The notes under the pieces were generated by a model. It saw only the letters and a list, made by a program, of their open reading frames with translations. It ran no database searches and had not been told where the DNA came from. Of a stretch of DNA of 64,000 nucleotides, positions 22,325 through 33,300 are shown piece after piece. The stretch is from Bimastos eiseni (lineage: Eukaryota > Annelida > Clitellata > Crassiclitellata > Lumbricidae), in assembly GCA_959347315.1 (NCBI GenBank), contig OY365814.1:1492033-1556032 (forward strand), given 5' to 3'. A program made the translations under genes and the position numbers. Numbering within the stretch: position 1 is the first letter of the stretch; every line of letters begins with the position of its first letter.

Positions 22325-22565
22325 TTGAAATTCATTGACTGCGGGCATATTATGCTGAGTCGAGCTTTCTCAGTGGTTGGTCCATCCACCTGGAATGGGC
22401 TCCGGGTTGCCCTCCGCCTTCCCCCTTACAATGATCTACCTACCTTTTGTAAGCTGCTAAAGTCATTTCTTTTTGGCCGTGGCTGGGCTGGGATCACCTC
22501 TGAGTAGTTTCCCTTGAAGAGACCCTATATAAATTATCGAAATGAATGAGTGAATGAATATTATG
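22325..22565 (+). mobile_element. CR1/L2-like LINE, 5'-truncated 3' end
   Basis: The frame at 22325-22507 contains SRAFSVVGPSTWNGLRVALR and DLPTFCKLLKSFLFGRGWAG. This is the characteristic C-terminus of CR1/L2/Jockey-type reverse transcriptase ORF2 (R-F-x-G-P-WN-LP-LR, then FK-LK-LF). A TAG, a short 3' UTR and a TGAATGAGTGAATGAATA tail follow, as expected of a target-primed insertion truncated at its 5' end. The copy is at 56594-56834. Confidence 0.8.
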
Positions 22566-23945
22566 AACGCAGTGAATAGATCCCAAATGACAGCATCAAA
22601 TCACCACCATCATTGTGATGTCATATTTTTGCTGGTTTGGACAATATGCCACGTTGAGCCAACTGTTGCATGTCCACGCAACGTTCTGTACTACCAACAA
22701 AAACTCTGGCAGTTGACCATTAAACTTATAACATAATAGTCAAGGAACGCCACCAATTCGTAGAGGTTCAGCCATTCATCACGCGTTACCTTGTCGTCGA
22801 ATCTCGTTTGTTGTATTATGATGCAATGAAATCGTGTCTTTCACAAGGGCGCAAGGAAAACTGCCCTGATTCAAATACCACAGGCTTCGATTGTGGCTGG
22901 TGATTTTCTGTCTAACCACTCGCCAATATACAGGGTCCAACTCACATGAACGCAACGATCATCTTTTCTTTGAAAGGGTTCCACTCTGAGCGTTGATTTC
23001 AGACTTTCCCTCCAGCTATTTATGTCGGCCGATTCGTCTCGTCACCACCTGTTCAACATCTGAAGAACAATGCCATCAATAATTTTCGGAGTCAAGAGAA
23101 GCTAGCAGGTCTATCTATCCAGAATTGTGTCACACCGAGATGCTTCAGTTACTTTAATGGGTGTTCGAATGATACGGGCCTAATCTTCAACACGCTGATG
23201 TTCTGATGTCGGTGACTGTCTTACATTTGTTGAAGTCATCATATGACCTGATGCCGAATTTGTTTGTACTGCTTTCCTCCTGCTGTAGCGAACTGGATGT
23301 AGGAGTTGCAATCTACTCCTCTCTGGCGTTCCACAGTCACGGAAAGTCCTTCTAGATTCAGCACTCAAGGAAAACCCTAAATTCATTCCACCAAACTGAT
23401 ACCCCTGGAAAGCCGAGTCCCAAGGTATTCCTGTAGGTGAAAGCGTCCTATGGATGCTAGCCGGTCTGGCCCAGGGCTTAAAGACAGCGACGATGGCGAC
23501 GATCGATACTGTGCTATGTCCCGACCAACGACTCGAAATTACGTTCAACGAGCTTTATTTTATAAAAAAAACGAAATTGAATGAAACACTGTTGTTCGAT
23601 TAGTAAAACAGATTAACCGAATCTTGTAATGATACATCTTCTTTTCGTTTTCTCTTTCTTTCAGGTTCTTATGTAGGCTACATGTAGATTCAGCCGGTTC
23701 CCGCACAGGCGCATCTGAGAGTCATATTATGAAAGTACATGTGAAAATTGATTCAAGGGAACCTTGCAACCAATCAGAAGTCTCCATTTTAGTAATGATA
23801 TGCGAGTTGAATATTCACTACGGCTACGCGCTTCGATTAAGTTGGCAACCAAATATCAAGTCCATAGTTTATATTATTTCGAACCTAAATTGTCTGAATT
23901 GGCAGATTGCATTAAACATTAGGCCAAAGGTTCAAAAGCTCGTTC
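22566..23945. other. Intergenic, no recognised gene
   Basis: A 122-codon minus-strand frame (23180-23548) exists but lacks recognisable domains or splice context, and I do not call it a gene. Confidence 0.5.
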
Positions 23946-24035
23946 GATATGAGAGATCTAATGACAGCTGCTTCCTGCATTCCTCTGCTGTGACGAGGAA
24001 ATCAACACCCAATAGAGATAGGACTTTTGCAAGAG
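23946..24035 (-). pseudogene. Degraded F-box exon relic
   Basis: DNA-level match to the F-box exons of A and B (GATATGAGAGATCTAATGAC at the left, AGGACTTTTGCAAGA at the right) with small insertions. Minus-strand translation keeps LQKSYLYWVLISSSQQR and then meets a frameshift and stop. It marks a fourth family unit, otherwise erased, located 2 kb beyond the 3' end of gene B. The copy is at 58215-58304. Confidence 0.8.
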
Positions 24036-26330
24036 GCTATTGGATACACGAATTTGTCGACACTGAGAGTGCTAGGTATAGCTCTACACTAAGTGACATC
24101 GACCAGATACATGTATATGCACTATAAAGCAACATGAATTCTTTACATTAATAAACTGGCTGTTTTTAATACAATGACTTTATTTAAAAGTAAAGCATTA
24201 GCTAGGCACATTACATACACCTAATGAACGGCAAGTCTACGAGTGTCATGTCAAGAGTCAAACTTGGCAGTTTGCACTTACCAAAATCAATTAGTTTTTT
24301 AACAATTATATTCATTTTGATTAAAAACGCATTTTTGGCTGTTAGATATAGGCCTACATACTAAAACACACACAACATTTTGAAACAGTTAATTCAATAA
24401 TATTACGTTGGCCTGATTGTATACTTTTATGGTAGCCTAATACTACTTTGGTTCTATATTAGCATGATGATGGATTGTATGAAAAGTATACTGTATAACA
24501 GTATTAGCCACATTCATCTAGATTTCGTTCTAGCAAAGTTTTCGATTACTTCGTTATTACAATCAACATTACTTGCCAATTGTCTTTCGATCGCAATCAA
24601 GACTTCACGTTTCCCTAGAACCACACATCTACATGTAGATGCTTTAGTTGGTAATTTTGTGTTTGCAAAATTGATATTTTGCATACTTATCATGAAAATA
24701 ATGTTTATTTTTTAAATGAGGCCCACTCTTTGCAGACTATCTCAGAGGGAACGACTGCTTCCTCTGCTCCCCTCTGTCTTCGCCTCTGATCGTTCGCTCC
24801 TATTCGCCTTGTAGAATATGGAACCCAGATTATTTGAGGAGGAAGTAACGGAACGACACTTACTGAAGGTTGTACACAATGTAATTTATTTATTATGGCA
24901 TTGCCTTTGCTTATATAAAGCTGTTTGAAATAGGCCTAGTAGGTGTTTTGAAAGGACATATCCTAGCTGGCACAGTCTGGTTTACACGGTCTGAATCCTT
25001 CTTCGACCACCAGCGCCAACCAATCCCTACTATGAGACAGATGAATATCAACCCGCCACGAGTGTGGATTTCACAACATGCAGTCTTTCTATCTTTCTTC
25101 ATGCAGGTCATGATAAGTAAACACCATAATAGCGTATTGAGACTACCGAGATCGCAAGCAGAAAGTATCCAAATGTATGTCAACCAGTCAAAAGAATGAA
25201 ACTTTACATAGCGCCACCTCACATAAATTTATTCAGATGCGCTCTCTGCGCTGGCCTTTAATGATATCAAATGTATTACGAACGAAAATAATACATCGTT
25301 AGCAAAACTATGCACAGAAAGCTGAAATGAGTGACCATGGGGGTCCCACGCACAAGCATGTAACCGGCCAACGAATTCCCGCCGACAGCTAACAGATGGC
25401 ATGGGTGTTCCGAGTCTATGGTCCAAGTTGCGTCGATAGGGTAGAGCGACGCTTTCGACAGCATTCGTGGACACGGTGATGATGTCAACGAATGGGCCTA
25501 GTCTCTCGCTGGTGGAAGCAATGTGTTTCACAGTAAAACGATCAGATATCTTCTATCCAATGTTCTAGAAAGCTAATTATCAACCTATGTATTACGCTGG
25601 CCCAGTTAGCTACATCGGTACAAGCGTAGGCATGTGTTCACATGCTGGCTTATTTCGCAGAATTAAATCTCGGACAAATTACGGTCTTTATAGCATAATA
25701 TTATAAGGTAGGCCTATAGGCCTATAAGAAATTTGCGTGGGGTTCATTTAAACGGGCGAGCGGTGGTGAAGGACACCCGATCAAACTCTCAAGGGCGAAG
25801 TCACATACGGCCTAGAGCAAGGCGAAACATTTTAATGTTAACTTTGAAATTTGTTGGGGCTATCCCAGATCAATACACATTAGGGGGCCGTCTAGAGTCG
25901 ATATTTTTTTATTATACTGCGCTTCTGAATTAATTCCATCCAATAACATTCAAAATGATACATTTATATCTCAACACATTGACTTTGAATATCAGTATGT
26001 ATAACCATGCCTTTTCATGCATATGAATAACAATTATTATATGAATATGTCGTTCATAACAACTCTATAGTTTGTTGTTTGCAGCTGATATTTTTCATCT
26101 CCTTAAGAAAGGTATTACATGTATCTGGTCAATTATTAATGTTATTTGTGTCAAAATCTTAATATAGAATCGAAACACAGGCTACCATTGGATAATCATT
26201 CTGCCAGTATATACTAGTGTTGCAGGGTGACCTGTAGGCGGAACCCTTGGCTCTATTGGGTCTGACTTTTGACTTCAGCCACGTGACGGTTGTGCAACGA
26301 AATAGTTACTGAGTACATGATTCTTATGAT
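24036..26330. other. Intergenic downstream of gene B
   Basis: No supported gene. Contains a hairpin-motif copy at 25198-25256 and a doubled palindrome GTAGGCCTATAGGCCTATA at about 25708. Homology between the 3' flanks of genes A and B starts at about 26338. Confidence 0.5.
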
Positions 26331-26451
26331 TATATGCTGGAAATTAAATAAAAAAGTCTCTGTAATGTGTATGAATAATTTTAATTAATCGAATAAATTG
26401 TAATTTTTTAAAGGTTATTTGTTTGTCAGATTCTGTTGATGTATATTTACT

Positions 26452-27362
26452 TTAATTTCGACTTATCTTGTAAACATCAAAACCTTCTCGTGAAACAAAA
26501 CTTGTTCGTGAAACAATTAACCGAGATCCTACGACGATCAATTGTTGCTTTTCTTCGTCATAATACAATCTACGTGGAACATCAATCAACGTTTTTTCTC
26601 TTTCTTTTGTTGGACAAAGAATTCTATTCCAATTAAGATCGGAATCTAAGAGAATTACGCGACTGTTGTTACTATTTCTCAAGTTGTAGTCAGCCACGAA
26701 CACTCGATCGTCTGATTCGAGTGAGAGATAGACAGGTCCATTCAATATTTGCGCTTTACTTGAGGGAATGAAACGACGGCTGATCGTCTGTCCATCACTT
26801 GATAATTCACATACGATCGACTCTGTTTCATCCATCCATCTGCAAAGGATGACGAAAGTCTCGATGCTTGTTTTCACTGCTTGAATTGGATAAAAGGTGT
26901 CGCTTGGTAACCGAACGGATCGAATGAGTTCTGCGTCTGATCCGTATATATACAGAATGAACGATGAACTGCAAAGCACCAACAATTTTCCATCACTAGA
27001 CACTGACAGAGTACGTGCAGTATAATTAAGACGCAGCCATTTGATGATTTCGTGATGATCATCTGCTTCTATAGTTACCTTCCAGATGCATTTTTTGTAA
27101 GAGTCAGACACGTAGAGACAATTTTCCTTCTGACTTGATCCAATGTCTTCTGGATATTTAATCCCATGTATTTCAACATCTTTCTTAGGAGGAAATGGAT
27201 TTCGATTCTCAAAGACACGAATTGTAACTAGACTGGCAGTTTTATAGCAATATGCTCGACAGAGGACGAAGATTTCGTTTCCCAGTTTAGTCACTCCGTA
27301 CACCCTCTCACCTATTACTACGTCTCTTCTCTGCATGAAGTTGATGGAAATCTGAAAATTTA
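26452..27362 (-). CDS. Gene B terminal exon: NHL-type beta-propeller
   Basis: About 303 codons, ending in TAA at 26452-26454. The acceptor TTCATTTTAG lies at 27363 and gives phase 1, continuing VNFQISINFMQRRDVVIGE. A downstream TTTTCAG acceptor would break the frame. Blade-like repeats: YGVTKLGNEIFVLCR, KENCLYVSDSYKKCIWKV, TLSVSSDGKLLVLC, VYLSLESDDRVFVADYN, RRLYYDEEKQQLIVVGS. These show the D-x-x-x-x-I/V-W and L-x-V-A-D patterns of NHL and TRIM-NHL propellers, about six blades. It is fully open, whereas the homologous exon in gene A has three stops. The identical copy is at 60721-61631. WD40 is less likely because GH and WD dipeptides are absent. Confidence 0.8.
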
Positions 27363-30300
27363 CTAAAATGAAGAAAAGCAGAAAATTTAATTCGCTTTAA
27401 TTTCTGTTAATGATGTTCTTTTTAAATAAGCCTATTAAGGTTATATATTCACATTTCAATTTTCGATCCATGTCTTCATTATTGTAATTTTAGTTACATA
27501 AATAATACTAAAGCGCGTCTGGCAAACATTTGTTCTGTCACTCAGTCATTGCCTCTCACCAGAAACCAAAGTAAAATAATATTAACAAATTATTATTAAC
27601 TAATTCTACTTATACACCAATTATGTTCCAATTATATTAAAAGTGAGCACTAATACATGTAGTTATTTAGACTAACTTAGTAATATATTCATATATATAT
27701 ATAACTACATGCTTTATTCATGTGTTTTTCATCACTTCCTTTTTCACTTATATCATCCGTTTAGGCTTAGAAATATAAATCATGTCTTCCAATTCCACCT
27801 TATGGTTTCTTCAATAGTCTTTGTTTTACTCAAATAGACAACGCAAAGACATTTTAAGCTACTTTGCGATAATTATAATTACCGTGAATATCAAACTGTG
27901 TGCATTCTACACTCTTTACAGCAGCACCTTGGTGAATTTGATTTAAATATAATGATCCGTTGTTATGGAAAGCCCATTGTCCCCACCTTTTCGGGCTGTA
28001 AATGTTACTTTATACCTCCAAAGTCAACCATAGGCGTTTACTAAACGAACTTTACAATGCTGATGTGTGAAGTCCGTGAGTAAACATTGTAATAGTAAAT
28101 TAGCCTTTTCACTAGATCTCTCAAACTCCCACGTGTAAATCACCTAAAACTACGATTCGAGCAGAGACCTACAAAATGAGAAAGATCATTTTGTCATTAA
28201 GCGCAACCTGAAACCTCTCTTGGTAGATTAAGTTTCGTTCTATCAATTAATATTTATTATAACTCTTTTTCTGACTCAATTTTTCATATCTATTAAATTT
28301 ATTCTCAAATTATATGTCTCACTTGTCTGCTTAGACATTTCACTAATTTGAGCCGAGCATGTTGATTGCACGTTTTAAGTTTTCCTAAAAATGACATCAT
28401 TTTTTAATACTTGCCAACGGATTTCTTGAATTGGTTCTCTTCAATTTGTAACATCGTTGAAATAATTGCATCATTAATTGCAAAGAGTTTTTCTGTCAAC
28501 TGATTCGATTCGTACAGCGACTGAATATATTCAAGTGCTGCTTGTGAATTACACCTGATCCAAACGATTACAGTCTGTCCTCTCAGCTGAGAGTTAAGAA
28601 TTTCTACGCCTTCGTCCTTCAGTTGACTGATGAGTTCATCAGTTCGATGTGACCGTGGTTCGGTTTTGTTAAGAAGACCTTCGATGTTTTGATGAAGTTG
28701 CTGTCTTTCCGTTGTGTCACGAGTCTGCAATTTGACTTTTATTACAACTAAAGTCAAAAACATATTTTGAATGCCAAATTACTTACTAAGACGTAGATTT
28801 AGTTCAAAGCAGTTGAATATAAAAATATATATATATAAATATATATAAGTAATTTGATCTAATGATCGTACAAAAGTTATACTGTATCAACTGAGATTTT
28901 TGATATCATTAAGGCGAAGATGTGTTTTCTAATCTGCGGATTGTTTTACAACTGCTTCTAATCATTGCAGTTTCTATTGCTACTCGCAAACTCAAATTAA
29001 TACTGACCTATTCACGAATCGCGAAGCACAATGAGACATAACCGATTGAGTAATTTGGCGCTTCTCAGCATTGAAATAGAGGTTTTCGATCAAATTGATT
29101 TTGACAAAATAACAGATGAGTCTCGCATCTGCAAATGCTAGAAAAATTCGCTGGTAACCAGATGCCTTAAAACTAAACAGGTGTATGTTACAATGTCAAC
29201 ATTTTAAAACTAGCACATGCTACTGCTGACCGCTTTGTTCAAATTAATGTTTTCCTAAAATCTGTTATTTTGTATAAAAATAGTTCACAAATTATGTTTC
29301 ATCACTTATTACAGAGCCAAGAACCACTAGCACTGAATGAAATCAAAAATCACTTGTAATATTTGTAAGTTGTAATTGTATAAATAATTACACAGTACTA
29401 TGAACGATTTAAAATATACTAGAAAATTAACAAAAGGGGTGCAGACATTAAATCTTGCCCCTGGACGCTGAAAGCCCTTGTTACGCCACTGTATAGAAGC
29501 TAGACCGAAGAATAATGGTGCTGAAGTATAATTTTGAGAGTTTACAAAACAAGCTGCCATCTTGGGCCGTTCGACAAAAATGTTTCTATTGTTGTCGTCG
29601 CTGTTGATGCTTCTGCTGTTGTTGATGGTGTTGATGACTGTTGTTAGTTTTGTTGTTGATGCTGCAGATGGTTATTATTGTTTTAGATAATCGTTAAATA
29701 AATTTTGAATTGTAAACCTCCTCCGCTTTCTAGGATTCTTGCCACGGTCTTTTGGTTTGTTCGTCGAAGACATCTCACAAAATCTGAATATTTCGACTTG
29801 TCCATGGACCTCACAATCCACAACAGTTCGACGTTCTTATTTCTGTTTGAACGTTGTCGTTGAATCAAGTGACTCTTTTCCTTCGTCATGCAGTGAGCGG
29901 ATAACATCGAAGTTAATAATTCGTCATTCGGTTGAATATTATGCAAGAAAAACTCTACGTTGTTTCTAATAACTGGCGATATTTTATTGGTTTTTCCATA
30001 AAAATCTAAAATATAGAATGTTATCATTACTTTTGAATAGCGCTAATATAGAACAATGTTTTATCGATAGCAAGACAATTTTAGGTTAGCATAAACATCT
30101 GCGGATGTAGGATGAGAAAGAAGTGATTGAGTTGATTTAACTCGAAAAATAACATCCAAACCTAGATAAAACCAAGATAAAATTATTGTCAGACTCTTAT
30201 AAATGCAAATGCATGTACATAATCTATTTCAACGGTGTCTCACAAGGCATCAATTATAGCTAGAAGACATTATTTGCACATTTCTGTTGAGCCTGATGGA

Positions 30301-33300
30301 ACTACCTTCCGGTGTTTCACTACAGAATGTGGTTCTGAATAATCTGGAAATATGTTTCGGCGCCACAAAGAAAATTCGCTAAAATTGCTGAATTTTTTTA
30401 TTGTTCTCAGCAGAGAGAACTGGATATTATGTACGGCATGGAGACAATCATGCAATAGATGCGACTGGCTAATGTCGTCGAAGAGGCAATTCTGAAGAGC
30501 ACGCCAGAGGTGATGATGTTAATGACGTCGACGACGACGATGACGATGAAGTCGACGACGACGATGATGGTGGTGATGATAGTGATGATGATGATGATGG
30601 CGATGATGATGATGATGACATCAGCCTGCAATCCTGAAGGAACCCATTTGATTCATATTGCTGAGAATTCCCCAAGTAAAATGTCTGGATCAATAGCTAA
30701 CCAGATTGCTAACGATGATGATGACACTTAGAAATTTGTTATATTAGGTATGCAGACGTTTCATCCCCGGACGATTCATAAAGTGATGACGATGAAGACC
30801 AAGACGACATTATAGGACATTTTCAACGACAGGATGTTTTATCACCAATAATTATTAATGTTTTATTGCTCCAATACTTCGTAGCAATTCTTTCTTCATG
30901 CCACTACTTTAACCACTAATTTCTCAATGTTAGCAGTGCAACTGAATGTTGACACGTCTCACATTTTACTTGATGTAATTATGATATCAGTCTTACGCCT
31001 AATTAGCAGAGTAAATTAAAGTTAACACCTTGTCACCCCGTGCTCTCAGTTATTTGAACTATAGCGACCGTCATGATGAAAATCCTCAAATGCTTTCCAT
31101 CCGACATCATGTCTCTTAATTCTGCCAGATTTAGTCCGTTTTTAAAAGTATTTTATCCATTTTTAACTATAATGGGCTTCAGGTGGCAGGCAACCTAATC
31201 GTTTTCCTAATCGCTGCCCCAACGACTTCGTTAATTGCATTAAGTAACCAGACACTATCAGCTCAACTGTAGTAGGCTCTAATGGACGCCAGCGATAGAG
31301 GAACGTAAAGTGACAGAGAATATGAGGTAAACAGGATGTAGATGATCGAGGACAGCGACATTAAGGTTATTGCGTACCCTACGGCGTTATTGCACTTAGC
31401 TTAGTTTTAGCTTAGATGTTGTTTTACAATAGTTTTTACTTTTTCCTTATGCATTGGTACATTATAAATGTACCTATTAGCCTATTTTGGTTAACTAATA
31501 TTAATTAGTAAACGTCGCGGAATGTTTACCTATAATGAATACTATTTTGGCAAACATTATTGTTTCACTTCTCTCTACGATGAAGCCACGGGGGTAATTT
31601 GCATGGAGGGTAATTTTCCTAGGGGTTATAAACCGGTGGTTATTGGTCAGGGTTAATGTGTGGGGGTGATTGCTGAGGAGTTTTAAGCTAGAATCTTCAT
31701 AGCCATATAATGCTGTAGAGAAGATCAGTGCCCTAACTAGTCTTTTTTCGTGTCTATACTCACAGGCTTGCCCTTATATACCTTTCCCAGTCCATTCATT
31801 GCAGTTTTCTCCATCGCTATACTACGCTCTATTTCCATATCACACTTTCCATCTTTTGCTACTAATGCTCCCAGGAATGTGAAGTTAGTTACCACCTCTA
31901 TTTTCTCTCCATCTATCTCATAACTGAGACTGTTGTCATGATCTTTGTCTTATTTATTTTTAAGTATAGGCCGGCCTGCTCGCTTTCTCTCTTCACCATT
32001 TTTATCAGTTCTGCCACATCTTCTTTCAATCCAGCTAGTAGTATTGTGTCATCTGCAGGCCTTAGATTATTCAGTGTCCTTCCATGTGTTTTTACTCATT
32101 CAGTTGACCCTAAAAAGACTTCTATTTCCGCCCTTTCTGCGAACAAGTTGAATAGAGATTGGACATGATGCACCCCAGCCTCAGCCCGTTCTTGATTTTA
32201 AATTTATCAGTGTCTCCAAATTTCTGTTCGAATTACCGCCACCTGGTCTTCATACAATCCATTAGGTATATGTATCAAGTGTTTCGGTATTCCCATCTCT
32301 ATCACAGTTTTCCACATCAATGCGTAGTTTATGCAGCTCCTAATTTTGTTGAATATATCTGCGGAATTGAGCCGAGAAGCAGTCATGCCACTGAACGCAT
32401 ACTAATTAAATATAACACGCACATAGCTTTATTGATGCCGGGGAAATTAAATGTGTCGCTTCATTTACCTGCCTTTACTCCAGCTAATTGTTGTTAATTA
32501 GTAGCTGTAACATTTTAATATATATACTTATATACATACACATATATAAATATATTGTCATAATAGTACACTGACGGTCGTTATTTGTCTAAGTAATGCT
32601 TTAAGAGTTAAGAATATATTTAGTAACAGAATAGTATACAGCCTGAACAAACATGAATAGAACGGCGAACGAACAGAACCAGCGGTAACAGCAACACGGT
32701 TGGCCTCACAAGGCTCGAAACAGCGAGCGACAGTTGATTTCAAGCAAGGCATTCGCCAAAACGTCTTAACCATACAACTAGGGACTAGGGCCTTCTTTAC
32801 TTAATTACATGAGGCAAACAGCAACGGGCTGATACGTCTCGTCACGAGAAATCGGGTCCCATCTCTAAAGACATTCCTACAAGCGACTTGTGATATAGTC
32901 AAGCGAACACATACGCTATGCGCCTACAGCCGTATACCTCTGTGCACAATCGTCCATCCTACTATTAGGCCTAGAACGTCCGACGGCGCTTACGATAGCC
33001 GTTAATGTATTCAATCGTCCAATACGACTTTAAGCTGACCGTATGCCTGCTATAAATATATGGACCTTAGTCCATGCTACATCGAAGACACGTACGTACG
33101 TCTCAAGGACGCATGTACTGTTCCTAACATTTTACTAATATATACATATATATATATATTATGTAGAACCTAATTATTGTAGTTGAACATGAGTTAATTT
33201 GCTTGTTATCTAAAGAGTTATTTAATCGTCATTTTCCATTACAAAGTTAGAGCAAAACGATTATAAATCGCTTCTTTGCATTTATTGAATAATTAAACTG

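Larger units (their letters stand above)
1..28241. repeat. Tandem duplication, copy 1 (period 34,269 bp)
   Basis: Every base run and every predicted reading frame compared here recurs 34,269 bp downstream without a visible change, including AT-rich microsatellites. The copy may extend left of the window. The first mismatch on the right is at 28242 (a) against 62511 (g), inside the intron between the propeller and TRADD-N-like exons of the gene family. Perfect identity over 28 kb means either a very recent duplication or an assembly artefact such as an unmerged haplotype. Confidence 0.97.
30961..33097. mobile_element. 2.1-kb composite insertion in gene B intron, 7-bp target-site duplication
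   Basis: Gene A has a single ACGTCTC at the equivalent site (about 16063). Gene B has ACGTCTC at 30954-30960 and again at 33098-33104, with 2,137 bp between and homology to A resuming on both sides (AGCAGTGCAAYTGAA on the left, AAGGACGCATG on the right). The insert carries a dead minus-strand reverse transcriptase fragment and an LTR-like segment, so it is either one degraded retroelement or nested insertions. Confidence 0.75.

Noticed and set aside
23180..23548. 122-codon minus-strand reading frame
   Set aside because: No recognisable domain, no splice signals in agreement with a gene and no related copy apart from the 34-kb duplicate.
23729..24127. 132-codon plus-strand reading frame
   Set aside because: It overlaps the F-box relic on the opposite strand and shows no domain of its own.
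26452..27362. WD40 interpretation of the propeller
   Set aside because: No GH or WD dipeptide signatures. The D-x-x-x-x-I/V-W and V-x-D/A-D strands fit NHL-type blades better.
30459..30731. Met- or Asp-rich plus-strand frames across the GAY repeat (also 15578-15856)
   Set aside because: They exist because a trinucleotide repeat is open in several frames. The acidic frame is broken by TAA in gene A, and no splice context or conservation supports coding.
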